The position numbers and the translations under genes are program-made. From Myxococcus fulvus (lineage in GTDB: Bacteria > Myxococcota > Myxococcia > Myxococcales > Myxococcaceae): 64,000 bases of DNA. The notes under the pieces are model-generated. The model made no database searches, was not told the origin of the DNA, and was given only the letters and a program-made list of their open reading frames with translations. The stretch lies in contig NZ_FOIB01000006.1 of NCBI RefSeq assembly GCF_900111765.1, positions 657,711 to 721,710 on the forward strand. Reading direction: 5' to 3'. Positions within the stretch are counted from its first letter, which is position 1. Each line of letters opens with the position of its first letter. Shown piece by piece: positions 57,606-64,000 of the stretch.

Positions 57606-58709
57606 TTGAGTCCTCCCGCCCCCGAGTCACCCACCGCCATCGAGCGGGTCTTCTACCCCCCGTCACCGGAGGCCTGGGGCCGCAGGGCGTTGCTGTCTCC
57701 GCTGACAGCGTTGTCGTGGAGCTACGCCGCGGCGGTGCAGCTGCGAAGAGCCCTGTACGACAACGGGCTGTTGCGAGCGGAGCGTGTCGAGGGGCTCCGA
57801 GTCCTCTCCGTGGGCAATCTCAACGTGGGAGGAACGGGCAAGACGCCCGCGGTGCTGCACCTGGCGGAGCAGCTCGTCCGAGCGGGGCGCAAGGTCGGCA
57901 TCCTCACGAGAGGGTACGGCCGGCGTTCACGGGAGCCGCTGACCTTCACGGGAGCACAGCCTCTGCCCTCGGTGGAGGACGCGGGAGACGAGCCGCTGTT
58001 GCTTGCGACGCGGTGTCCGAGTGTCAGGCTCTTCGTGAATCCCGACCGGGTCGCCAGTGCGTTGCGAGCAAGGGACGAGTTCGGCCTGGACACGGTGTTG
58101 CTCGACGACGGCTTTCAACACCGTCGCCTCGCGCGGGACGAGGACCTGGTGGTGGTGGACGAGGCGGTGGGGTTGGGCAATGGCCACATGCTTCCCCGAG
58201 GTCCGCTGCGTGAGCCCTCTTCATCGATTCGACGCGCCACGCTGCTCTGGGTTCGCACGTCCGCGTCGGCCGTGGGCGAGCCCCCAGCGGTGAGTCTTCC
58301 GCCAGAAGCCGAGTCGATTCCCCGGGTGCGCGCGCGCTATGGGCCATCGGCCTGGGTGGACCCGGAGGGCATGTCACATCCACCGGAGCGCTTGCGAGGG
58401 CAGGGCGTGTTGGCGCTGGCGGGGCTTGGCCGGCCGGGGGGCTTCCTGAAGACCCTGAGGTCGCTGGGCGTGGAGGTCGTCGACGCTGCGCTGTTCGCGG
58501 ACCATCACCCCTTCACTCCCGAGGAGCTGGAAGACGTAGCCCAGCGGGCGAAACGTCGAGGCGTGGTGGTGGTGACGACGGAGAAGGACGCGGTGCGGCT
58601 GCCGTCCGGGTTCGAGGCGTGGAAGGTGCGGCTGGGGGTGGAGGTGCTGGAGGGCGAGGCCCACCTGTATCGGGCGCTCGGGCTGGCGGGCGCGTCAGGC
58701 GACTTGTGA
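57606..58709 (+). CDS. lpxK: Tetraacyldisaccharide 4'-kinase LpxK
   Basis: LpxK phosphorylates the lipid A disaccharide at the 4' position. The 367-residue protein has a hydrophobic amphipathic N terminus (RALLSPLTALSWSYAAAVQL), the P-loop LSVGNLNVGGTGKTP, ILTRGYGRR, DTVLLDDGFQHRRLARDEDLVVVD and the C-terminal VVVTTEKDAVRLP. No ATG or GTG is available; TTG 57606 has GGGAG ten bases upstream and is chosen. A longer frame from 57312 lies inside the preceding glycosyltransferase. Confidence 0.93.
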   Translation: MSPPAPESPTAIERVFYPPSPEAWGRRALLSPLTALSWSYAAAVQLRRALYDNGLLRAERVEGLRVLSVGNLNVGGTGKTPAVLHLAEQLVRAGRKVGILTRGYGRRSREPLTFTGAQPLPSVEDAGDEPLLLATRCPSVRLFVNPDRVASALRARDEFGLDTVLLDDGFQHRRLARDEDLVVVDEAVGLGNGHMLPRGPLREPSSSIRRATLLWVRTSASAVGEPPAVSLPPEAESIPRVRARYGPSAWVDPEGMSHPPERLRGQGVLALAGLGRPGGFLKTLRSLGVEVVDAALFADHHPFTPEELEDVAQRAKRRGVVVVTTEKDAVRLPSGFEAWKVRLGVEVLEGEAHLYRALGLAGASGDL

Positions 58710-58722
58710 GACGAGGGGGGGT

Positions 58723-59754
58723 GTGGGACAAACCGCCGCCATGGCCGCGGTCTCGCCCGTTCGCTCCTCGCCCTTGCCCTCTCGCCTGCCGCTCGCGTTC
58801 TCGCGTCGTCGCGTGCTGCTGGTCGGGGACCTCGTCGCAGACCACTACATCTACGGACAGACGGACCGGGTGAGCCGCGAGGCGCCCGTGCTCATCGTCC
58901 GCTACGAGTCCGCGGAGGTGAAGCTGGGCGGAGGCGCGAACGTCGCGGCCAACGTCCGCGCCTTGACGGGACAGGTGACGGCCGTGGGCGTGCTCGGCGC
59001 GGACGAGATGGGCGGCGAGCTGCGTCACCTGTTCTCGGAGGCCGGCGTCCGGTTGCACGCGGTGGGCGGTCGAGGCATCGCGACGGAGACGAAGACGCGC
59101 ATCCTGGCAGGCGGCCTGAGCACCACGCGGCAGCAGATGCTGCGCCTGGACCGGGGACAGCGCTCCGAGTTGCCGCCCCGGGTGCGCAAGGCGCTGGCCC
59201 GGCATGTCGAGCAGGCCGCCCGGGACGCGGACGCGGTGGTCGTCTCGGACTACGGCGCGGGGGTGCTGAACGACGAGGTCCGAGGTGTACTCCGCAAGCT
59301 CGCGGCGGATGGGCTGCCCGTGTGCGTGGACAGCCGCTATGCGCTCGCGTCGTTCTCGGGGTTGACGGTGTGCAAGCCCAACGAGCCCGAACTGGAGGCG
59401 CTCGCGGGCCGGCCCGTGCGCTCGGAGGAAGACTTGCTCCTGGCCGGGAAGGAAGCGGTGCGCCGGTTGGGGTGCCGTGCGTTGCTGGTGACGCGGGGCC
59501 GCCACGGCATGGCGCTCTTCGACGCGGACGGCGGCGTGGACCTCATCCCGGTGCACGGCGCGAAGGCCGCGGTGGACGTGACGGGCGCGGGCGACACGGT
59601 GATTGCGACCTTCTCGCTGGCCGTCGCTGCCGGAGCCTCGTTCGGCGAGGCGGCGAGGCTGGCGAACGTGGCCGGGTCCATGGTGGTGCAGAAGCCGGGG
59701 ACCGCGACGGTGTCCCGGGATGAGCTGCTGGCCGAGCTGCGGAGCGCGCGATGA
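58723..59754 (+). CDS. rfaE1: Heptose 7-phosphate kinase RfaE1 (HldE kinase domain)
   Basis: This PfkB-family kinase phosphorylates D-glycero-D-manno-heptose 7-phosphate for ADP-heptose synthesis. The 343-residue protein has VLLVGDLVADHYIYG, REAPVLIVRYESAEVKLGGGANVAANV, the KPNEPELEAL motif and the catalytic-base motif VDVTGAGDT. GTG 58723 has GAGG six bases upstream; ATG 58741 is an alternative. The adenylyltransferase half is a separate gene starting on an ATGA overlap, unlike the fused HldE of enterics. Confidence 0.92.
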   Translation: MGQTAAMAAVSPVRSSPLPSRLPLAFSRRRVLLVGDLVADHYIYGQTDRVSREAPVLIVRYESAEVKLGGGANVAANVRALTGQVTAVGVLGADEMGGELRHLFSEAGVRLHAVGGRGIATETKTRILAGGLSTTRQQMLRLDRGQRSELPPRVRKALARHVEQAARDADAVVVSDYGAGVLNDEVRGVLRKLAADGLPVCVDSRYALASFSGLTVCKPNEPELEALAGRPVRSEEDLLLAGKEAVRRLGCRALLVTRGRHGMALFDADGGVDLIPVHGAKAAVDVTGAGDTVIATFSLAVAAGASFGEAARLANVAGSMVVQKPGTATVSRDELLAELRSAR

Positions 59755-60239
59755 GCACCTTGGAGAAGATTCAGTCGCTCGAGCAGGTGGCCGAGGCGCG
59801 GGCCCGCTGGAAGCAGGAGGGCCGCACGGTGGCGCTCGCCAACGGTGTGTTCGACCTGCTGCACGTGGGCCACGTGCGCTACCTGGAGGGTGCGCGCGAG
59901 CTGGCGGACGTGCTGGTGGTGGCGGTGAACTCGGATGCCTCGACGCGTGCGTACAAGGGCCCTGGCAGGCCGCACATCCCGGAGAACGAGCGCGCGGAGC
60001 TGGTCGCCGCCCTCGCGTGCACGGACCGGGTCATCGTCTTCGATGAGCCGAACGTGCGCGGAATCATCCGGGTGTTGAAGCCGGATGTGCACGTGAAGGG
60101 CACGGACTACACGCCCGACAGCATCCCCGAGGGTGACGAGGTCCGCGCCTACGGCGGCCGCACCGCGGTGTCGGGCGACCCGAAGAACCACAGCACCACG
60201 GAGCTGGCGCGTCGGCTCGGGCGTGAGGACGCGAAGTAG
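59751..60239 (+). CDS. rfaE2: Heptose 1-phosphate adenylyltransferase RfaE2
   Basis: This 162-residue nucleotidyltransferase makes ADP-heptose from heptose 1-phosphate and ATP. It has the HxGH-type motif NGVFDLLHVGHVRYL, the VAVNSDASTRAYKGPGRP segment and the FDEPNVRGIIRVLKPDVHVKG core. It overlaps rfaE1 (ATGA), so the two halves are made in equal amounts. It is followed 3 bp later by a Trm112-like gene. Confidence 0.95.
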   Translation: MSTLEKIQSLEQVAEARARWKQEGRTVALANGVFDLLHVGHVRYLEGARELADVLVVAVNSDASTRAYKGPGRPHIPENERAELVAALACTDRVIVFDEPNVRGIIRVLKPDVHVKGTDYTPDSIPEGDEVRAYGGRTAVSGDPKNHSTTELARRLGREDAK

Positions 60240-60242
60240 CCC

Positions 60243-60425
60243 ATGGATGCCCGGCTCCTGGCGGTGCTGGGCTGCCCCCGATGCAAGGGGGCGCTCGTCG
60301 TCCTGGGGACTGGCGTCACGGAGCGGCTCCACTGCGCGGCTTGCCGTGCCTCGTGGCCCGTGAAGGACGGCGTGCCGCAACTGCTGCCCGAGTTGATGAC
60401 TCGGGAGGACGTGCCTACGCGGTGA
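60243..60425 (+). CDS. Trm112-like/UPF0434 mini zinc protein
   Basis: This 60-residue protein of the Trm112/YcaR type has two CxxC pairs (C11-C14 and C31-C34) and the family ending WPVKDGVPQLLPE. In other organisms such small partners activate methyltransferases, and YcaR-type genes are often next to lpxK or kdsB, which fits this locus. Its last 11 bases overlap the end of the convergent GT9 gene. Confidence 0.88.
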   Translation: MDARLLAVLGCPRCKGALVVLGTGVTERLHCAACRASWPVKDGVPQLLPELMTREDVPTR

Positions 60426-61509
60426 GCTTCGCGGCGAAGGACCGCGCCTCCTCGGCGGCGCGAGCCTCGAGCCCCTGTCCACCCGCGCCATCGACGATGG
60501 ACGTGAGGTCGACCATGCGGTGTGGGCCATAGGCGTGGCCCCATCGCTCCATGTCCATCCGGAGGAAGAACGCCAACGTCGGCGCACCCACGGCGACGGA
60601 CAGGTGCATGGGGCCAGTGTTGTTGCACACGGTGAGGCCGGCGGCGCGCATGAGGGCCGCGAGCTCATCCAGGTTGGTGGGCGGCGCCAGTCGGGCTCCG
60701 GGCGCGCCAGCGAGCACGGCCTTCGCCAGCTCTTCCTCTCCCGGCCCCCACGTCACGATGGGAGCGCGGCCCACCTCCAGCAGCGCCCGTGCGGCGGCGG
60801 CGAAGGCCTCCGGTGGGATGCGACGGGGACCCAGTCGGCCGCCGGGATTGATGACCGCGCACGGCATGGAGGCGTCCTCTTCCAGGAACGTGCGGAAGGA
60901 GTCGCGGATGTACGGCTCCCGGAAGGACAGCTCCCGAGCCAGCTCGTCGCCAGCCACGGGGGAGAGCAGGTGGGTGCGCTGGACGGCCTCGCTGCGGGTG
61001 TCGGGCCGCGCGGGAACGGAGAGCGAGTGCAGGTACGTCACCGGCCAGACCTTGGGGCCGACGACCACGGCGCGAGGGCCGGCGAGCCGCGACACCAGCG
61101 CGCTCGTCACGGACGGGGCCTCCCAGTTGGCGCAGTCGACCACCAGGTCGTAGTTCGCCTGACGCAGGGCGCGGATGCCGGGGGCCAGGGGGCCGGCCCA
61201 GATGCGGCGGCGGTCGAAGGCGATGACCTGGTCCGCGTCGGGGTGGTTGGCGAGGACCCGGGCCACCTTGGCGTGGACCAGGACATGGACCTCGGGCGCG
61301 GGGTGGACCTGGGCCTTGAGGGCGCGCAGCAGGGGGGTGGTGAGGAGGGCCTCGCCCACGCGGTTGTCGGGCCGCACGAGCAGCACCTTCCGGGGGACGG
61401 GGAGAGACTTTCCGGGGCGCAGCTTGCGGCCGGGGCGCCAGAACAGCAGGGACGCCACGAGCGCGAGTGCCAGCTTCGCCCATAACTCGAGCCGCTTGTG
61501 CCAGGACAT
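60415..61509 (-). CDS. GT9-family heptosyltransferase-like
   Basis: The 364-residue GT-B protein resembles ADP-heptose:LPS heptosyltransferases. It has an N-terminal hydrophobic stretch (LALALVASLLFW), KVLLVRPDNRVGEALLTTPLLRAL, YDLVVDCANWEAPSVTSALVSRLAG, CAVINPGGRLGPRRIP and the donor-binding CNNTGPMHLSVAVGAPTLAFF. ATG 61509 is chosen because the preceding in-frame codons lie in the yicC promoter region. It would use the ADP-heptose made by the adjacent RfaE pair. It is divergent from yicC and convergent with the Trm112-like gene. Confidence 0.9.
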   Translation of the reverse strand: MSWHKRLELWAKLALALVASLLFWRPGRKLRPGKSLPVPRKVLLVRPDNRVGEALLTTPLLRALKAQVHPAPEVHVLVHAKVARVLANHPDADQVIAFDRRRIWAGPLAPGIRALRQANYDLVVDCANWEAPSVTSALVSRLAGPRAVVVGPKVWPVTYLHSLSVPARPDTRSEAVQRTHLLSPVAGDELARELSFREPYIRDSFRTFLEEDASMPCAVINPGGRLGPRRIPPEAFAAAARALLEVGRAPIVTWGPGEEELAKAVLAGAPGARLAPPTNLDELAALMRAAGLTVCNNTGPMHLSVAVGAPTLAFFLRMDMERWGHAYGPHRMVDLTSIVDGAGGQGLEARAAEEARSFAAKLTA

Positions 61510-61556
61510 CGCGGCGCGGACCCTACACAGAACTGAAAGGCGTGCAAGCACGCTGC

Positions 61557-61585
61557 TTGACCTGCGGGCGGAAAGCCCCTAGCAA
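61557..61585 (+). promoter_or_regulatory. Candidate sigma-70 promoter for yicC (near-leaderless)
   Basis: TTGACC at 61557-61562, 17-bp spacer, TAGCAA at 61580-61585, ending seven bases before the yicC ATG. Spacing and -35 are near consensus, and the mRNA would have almost no leader. Confidence 0.5.
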
Positions 61586-61592
61586 CCGCCCA

Positions 61593-62471
61593 ATGCTGAA
61601 GAGCATGACCGGGTTTGGAGCGGGCCGCGCGCGCGTGGGAGACGAAGAGGTCTCCGTGGAGTTGCGCTCGCTCAATCACAAGTTCTGCGAGGTGAAGGCG
61701 CGGCTGCCGCGCGAGCTCGCCTCCCTGGAGCCGCTCGTCACGAAGCAGGTGAAGGACCGGCTGGCGCGTGGCTCGGTCGAGCTGCTGGTGAAGCGGCAGT
61801 CGTCCACGGCCTCGGGCACCGTCCCCACGGTGGACCTCAACCTGGCGCGCGAGTACCTGCGCACCTTCCGGGAGTTGGCCAAGGAGCTGGGCCTGTCGCA
61901 GGACGTGACGTGGTCCCAGGTGGCCAACCAGCAGGGCGTGGTCCGCCTGGAGGAGAAGGGCGTCGACCTGGAGGCCGCGACGCCCGCGGTGACGGCGGCC
62001 CTGGACCAGGCGCTCGGGGCCCTGGAGAAGATGCGGCTCGTCGAGGGCGAGGCCATCCATGCGGACCTCGATGCGCGCATGAAGCTGCTGGAGGGGTGGA
62101 GCCGGGAGGTGGCGCTGCTGGCACCCCGCGCCGTGCAGGACTACCAGCAGCGGCTCACCGAGCGCGTGGCGGAGCTGGCGCGCGGCGTCGCGGTGGACCC
62201 GCAGCGGCTGGCCCAGGAGGTCGCGCTCTTCGCCGAGCGCACGGACATCGCCGAGGAGGTGACGCGCCTTGCCAGCCACCTCGAGCAGTTCCGCGCCCTG
62301 ATGGCGAGCCAGGAGCCCACGGGCCGCCGCATGGACTTTCTCGTGCAGGAGATGCACCGCGAGGTGAACACGACGGGCTCCAAGAGCCAGCACGCGGACA
62401 TCTCCGCGCGCGTGGTCTCGATGAAGGCCGAGGTCGAGCGCATCCGCGAACAGGTGCAGAACGTCGAATGA
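61593..62471 (+). CDS. yicC: YicC-family endoribonuclease-like protein
   Basis: The 292-residue YicC-family protein has the conserved start MLKSMTGFGAGRA, ELRSLNHKFCEVKARLP, and the C-terminal signature TGRRMDFLVQEMHREVNTTGSKS. E. coli YicC acts as an endoribonuclease on small RNAs; that role is by homology. ATG 61593 is chosen on the family N terminus. It overlaps gmk through ATGA, the usual arrangement. Confidence 0.94.
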   Translation: MLKSMTGFGAGRARVGDEEVSVELRSLNHKFCEVKARLPRELASLEPLVTKQVKDRLARGSVELLVKRQSSTASGTVPTVDLNLAREYLRTFRELAKELGLSQDVTWSQVANQQGVVRLEEKGVDLEAATPAVTAALDQALGALEKMRLVEGEAIHADLDARMKLLEGWSREVALLAPRAVQDYQQRLTERVAELARGVAVDPQRLAQEVALFAERTDIAEEVTRLASHLEQFRALMASQEPTGRRMDFLVQEMHREVNTTGSKSQHADISARVVSMKAEVERIREQVQNVE

Positions 62472-63091
62472 GCGAAACCACCATCCTTCCGCCCGGTCTG
62501 TTGCTCGTCCTCTCCGCCCCCTCGGGAGCGGGGAAGACCACCCTGGCCCACCGCCTCCTCCGGGAGACGCCCCAGGCGAACTTCTCCATCAGCGTCACGA
62601 CGCGCCGGCCTCGGGGCAAGGAGCAGGAGGGCGTCGACTACCACTTCGTGGATGTGGCCACCTTCCAGGCGAAGATCGAACGGGGTGAGTTCGTGGAGTG
62701 GGCGGAGGTCCACGGCCACTTCTATGGAAGCCCCCAGTCGACGGTGGACATCGCCCGGGCCAACCGGGGCGTGGCCATCTTCGACATCGACGTGCAGGGT
62801 GGCCAGGCCATCAAGCGCAAGCACCCGGACGCGGTCCTCATCTTCGTGCTGCCTCCCTCCATGGAGGAGCTCGAGCGTCGCCTGAGGGATCGGCAGACGG
62901 ACTCCGACGAGACCATCCGTCGACGCATGCTGGCGGCGCGCTCCGAGATGGAGCGTGGAATCGCCGCGTACGACTATGTGGTCGTGAACGACGACTTCGA
63001 CCGGGCCTACAGCGAGCTCAAGGCCGTCATCGTCGCCGAGGGCTGCCGCCGGGGTCGGGCGGACGTCTCCCGGCTGAAGCTCGGCGTCTGA
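62468..63091 (+). CDS. gmk: Guanylate kinase
   Basis: Gmk converts GMP to GDP. The 207-residue protein has the P-loop SAPSGAGKTT at residues 16-25, SVTTRRPRGKEQEGVDYHFV and GEFVEWAEVHGHFYGS, which are GMP-binding, and DIDVQGG. The ATG overlaps the yicC stop by four bases. There is no RpoZ gene directly after it, as is common elsewhere; a hairpin-bearing spacer follows instead. Confidence 0.97.
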   Translation: MSETTILPPGLLLVLSAPSGAGKTTLAHRLLRETPQANFSISVTTRRPRGKEQEGVDYHFVDVATFQAKIERGEFVEWAEVHGHFYGSPQSTVDIARANRGVAIFDIDVQGGQAIKRKHPDAVLIFVLPPSMEELERRLRDRQTDSDETIRRRMLAARSEMERGIAAYDYVVVNDDFDRAYSELKAVIVAEGCRRGRADVSRLKLGV

Positions 63092-63190
63092 GCCTGGAGG
63101 CGGTGTCCTCCGGGGGGCGCGAAAGTGACGAGAAGCAAACTTCTTGCGCTGCTCCTCGGCTTGGTGGATAAGCCGCCCACCTCACGGCGA

Positions 63191-63219
63191 GGCGCGAAAG
63201 GGCAGGTCGCCTTCGCGCC
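63191..63219. terminator. Candidate gmk terminator hairpin
   Basis: GGCGCGAA / TTCGCGCC, a perfect 8-bp stem with a 13-base loop, begins 100 bases after gmk. There is no U-tract. Confidence 0.5.
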
Positions 63220-63251
63220 GCCGGGAACCACGTCGGAAACGCCGTGGAATC

Positions 63252-63266
63252 AGCGCCTCGGGCGCT
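63252..63266. terminator. Second hairpin before the rRNA promoter region
   Basis: AGCGCC-TCG-GGCGCT, a perfect 6-bp stem with a 3-base loop. It overlaps a second inverted pair, GAATCA (63247-63252) and TGATTC (63276-63281). It may insulate the downstream promoters from gmk transcription. Confidence 0.4.
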
Positions 63267-63368
63267 GTGGTTCTCTGATTCAAAATGGATAGGACCGTGC
63301 GCCTCGTGGCGGCCCAGTGTGGGTCCTCAGGAGGCAGGCAAGCGTCCGGAGCAGCTCGTGACAGCGAG

Positions 63369-63397
63369 TTGACATTCTCCGGAGCGCTCCATACATG
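63369..63397 (+). promoter_or_regulatory. Candidate rRNA promoter P0
   Basis: TTGACA at 63369-63374, 17-bp spacer, TACATG at 63392-63397. It has a perfect -35 but lacks the GC-rich repeat seen at P1-P3. Confidence 0.5.
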
Positions 63398-63507
63398 GTC
63401 GACCGGATGGTAGTGGTTCAGTGGGCGTGCGGGTGGTGGTGCAGGACGTCGTCTCATGGGAGACGGCACTGAACTGGGTCGGCGGGGGAGGGCAGCTTGT
63501 CGACGGT

Positions 63508-63535
63508 TTGACTTCAGTCGCGGCGGTGGTACAAG
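63508..63535 (+). promoter_or_regulatory. Candidate rRNA promoter P1
   Basis: TTGACT at 63508-63513, 16-bp spacer, TACAAG at 63530-63535. An inverted repeat CGCGGC (63519-63524) / GCCGCG (63535-63540) brackets the -10, and a GC-rich CCGCGCCCC discriminator follows. Confidence 0.6.
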
Positions 63536-63626
63536 CCGCGCCCCTCGCAACGAAGCCGCGCACTGGCGCGGAGCACTTCATGCGAAGGCAGGACGACATC
63601 GGAAATACGGCGGTCAGCGCAGTGGG

Positions 63627-63654
63627 TTGACAGAAGATGCGGCGGTGGTAGAAG
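63627..63654 (+). promoter_or_regulatory. Candidate rRNA promoter P2
   Basis: TTGACA at 63627-63632, 16-bp spacer, TAGAAG at 63649-63654. GCGGC (63639-63643) / GCCGC (63654-63658) flank the -10 and CCGCGCCCC follows, as at P1 and P3. Confidence 0.65.
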
Positions 63655-63721
63655 CCGCGCCCCGACGAAAAAGCCCGGCAGCAAGCGGGCGGGAACGACG
63701 GGGTGGTCAACGAAGCAGCGG

Positions 63722-63751
63722 TTGACACGGGATGCGGCGAAGAGGTAGAAG
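63722..63751 (+). promoter_or_regulatory. Candidate rRNA promoter P3
   Basis: TTGACA at 63722-63727, 18-bp spacer, TAGAAG at 63746-63751. GCGGC (63734-63738) / GCCGC (63751-63755) flank the -10, followed by CCGCGCCCC. Confidence 0.65.
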
Positions 63752-63834
63752 CCGCGCCCCTCACGAAGAGAAACAGCGGAAGCCACTGGGCGGCGCTGAG
63801 AACTTCGAGAGAGCCAAAGGGACGCAAGTCGAAG

Positions 63835-63863
63835 TTGACAGCTGACGCGGACCTGAATAAAAG
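63835..63863 (+). promoter_or_regulatory. Candidate rRNA promoter P4
   Basis: TTGACA at 63835-63840, 17-bp spacer, TAAAAG at 63858-63863. It is the most proximal promoter to the expected 16S gene and has only a remnant of the flanking inverted repeat. Confidence 0.6.
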
Positions 63864-64000
63864 ATGCAGCCCGCCGAAAGCAGCAGCGGCGGACAAGAAG
63901 GATGATAGCAAGAAGTCGCGGTAGAGACAAGCGACTCGGTCTTTGAAAACCAAATAGCAAGCCCAAGAAGAAGAGAAGGATTGCGGAAACCGCAGTCAAT

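Larger units (their letters stand above)
63092..64000 (+). other. Gene-free region: promoter array and rRNA leader
   Basis: After gmk no open frame shows a recognisable protein or an ordinary ribosome site. The stretch holds two hairpins, five spaced promoters (P0-P4, 97-138 bp apart) and, from about 63864, a purine-rich, AT-richer leader. The leader contains TCTTTGAAAACCAAATAGC (from 63940), very like the segment found just before 16S genes in many bacteria. A small hairpin TGCGG-AAA-CCGCA lies at 63982-63994. The mature 16S start (AGAGTTTGATC type) is not reached before the window ends. The leader call is from pattern recognition. Confidence 0.65.

Noticed and set aside
63327..63999. Minus- and plus-strand open frames after gmk (up to about 208 codons)
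   Set aside because: They cross the promoter array and leader, have no ribosome sites, show no known domain and are composed of the repeat itself.

Overview
The window is about 64 kb of very GC-rich, tightly packed bacterial chromosome. Many adjacent genes share ATGA or TGATG junctions, and GTG and TTG starts are common. The gene content (a chemosensory operon with a HEAT-repeat protein, several PATAN/DUF4388-type proteins, lipid A genes, a class II LysS, Omp85-type biogenesis) points to a Gram-negative myxobacterium, most likely Myxococcaceae. This is inferred from content; no database search was run. I see no insertion sequence, prophage, CRISPR array or tRNA gene.

Layout. Bases 1-8141 hold a chemosensory operon: 5'-truncated CheA, two CheW, a small membrane protein, a HEAT-repeat protein, CheR, CheB and a single-domain response regulator. 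An ABC exporter pair follows (8158-10643), then a 3-hydroxyisobutyrate-dehydrogenase-like oxidoreductase. Two strong hairpins separate that from a convergent SusC/SusD-type outer-membrane uptake pair (11727-16178, minus strand). A 488-bp divergent spacer leads to leuS, a zinc-ribbon membrane protein and lptE. Facing these are rpsT, with a UUG start, and a MazG-VOC fusion. From 22152 come a TPR/zinc-ribbon membrane protein and a PATAN protein, then phoH, a 7TM-HD hydrolase and a cupin-YbeY fusion, a DUF4105 membrane protein, prfB with its programmed frameshift, an ECF sigma/anti-sigma pair, and lysS.

From 35526 to 62 kb the region is mainly an envelope-assembly superlocus: LolC/E-like permease, LolD, BamA, Skp, LpxD, FabZ, LpxA, LpxI, an OmpA-like protein, a lipoprotein, MarC, a dolichyl-phosphate-mannose-synthase-like glycosyltransferase, LpxB, a receiver-PATAN-J-TPR protein, an MsbA-like flippase, a membrane-anchored PHP phosphoesterase, WaaA, two GT4 glycosyltransferases, LpxK, both heptose-activation enzymes (RfaE1, RfaE2), a Trm112-like mini-protein and a GT9 heptosyltransferase. 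Together these cover much of lipid A-Kdo-heptose synthesis, lipoprotein release and outer-membrane protein insertion. Enzymes such as LpxC and KdsA/B are not in the window.

The right end holds yicC and gmk, then about 900 bp without a credible gene. That stretch contains five successive sigma-70-type promoters, three of them built on the same repeat, and ends in what looks like a 16S rRNA leader. An rRNA operon probably starts just past the right edge.
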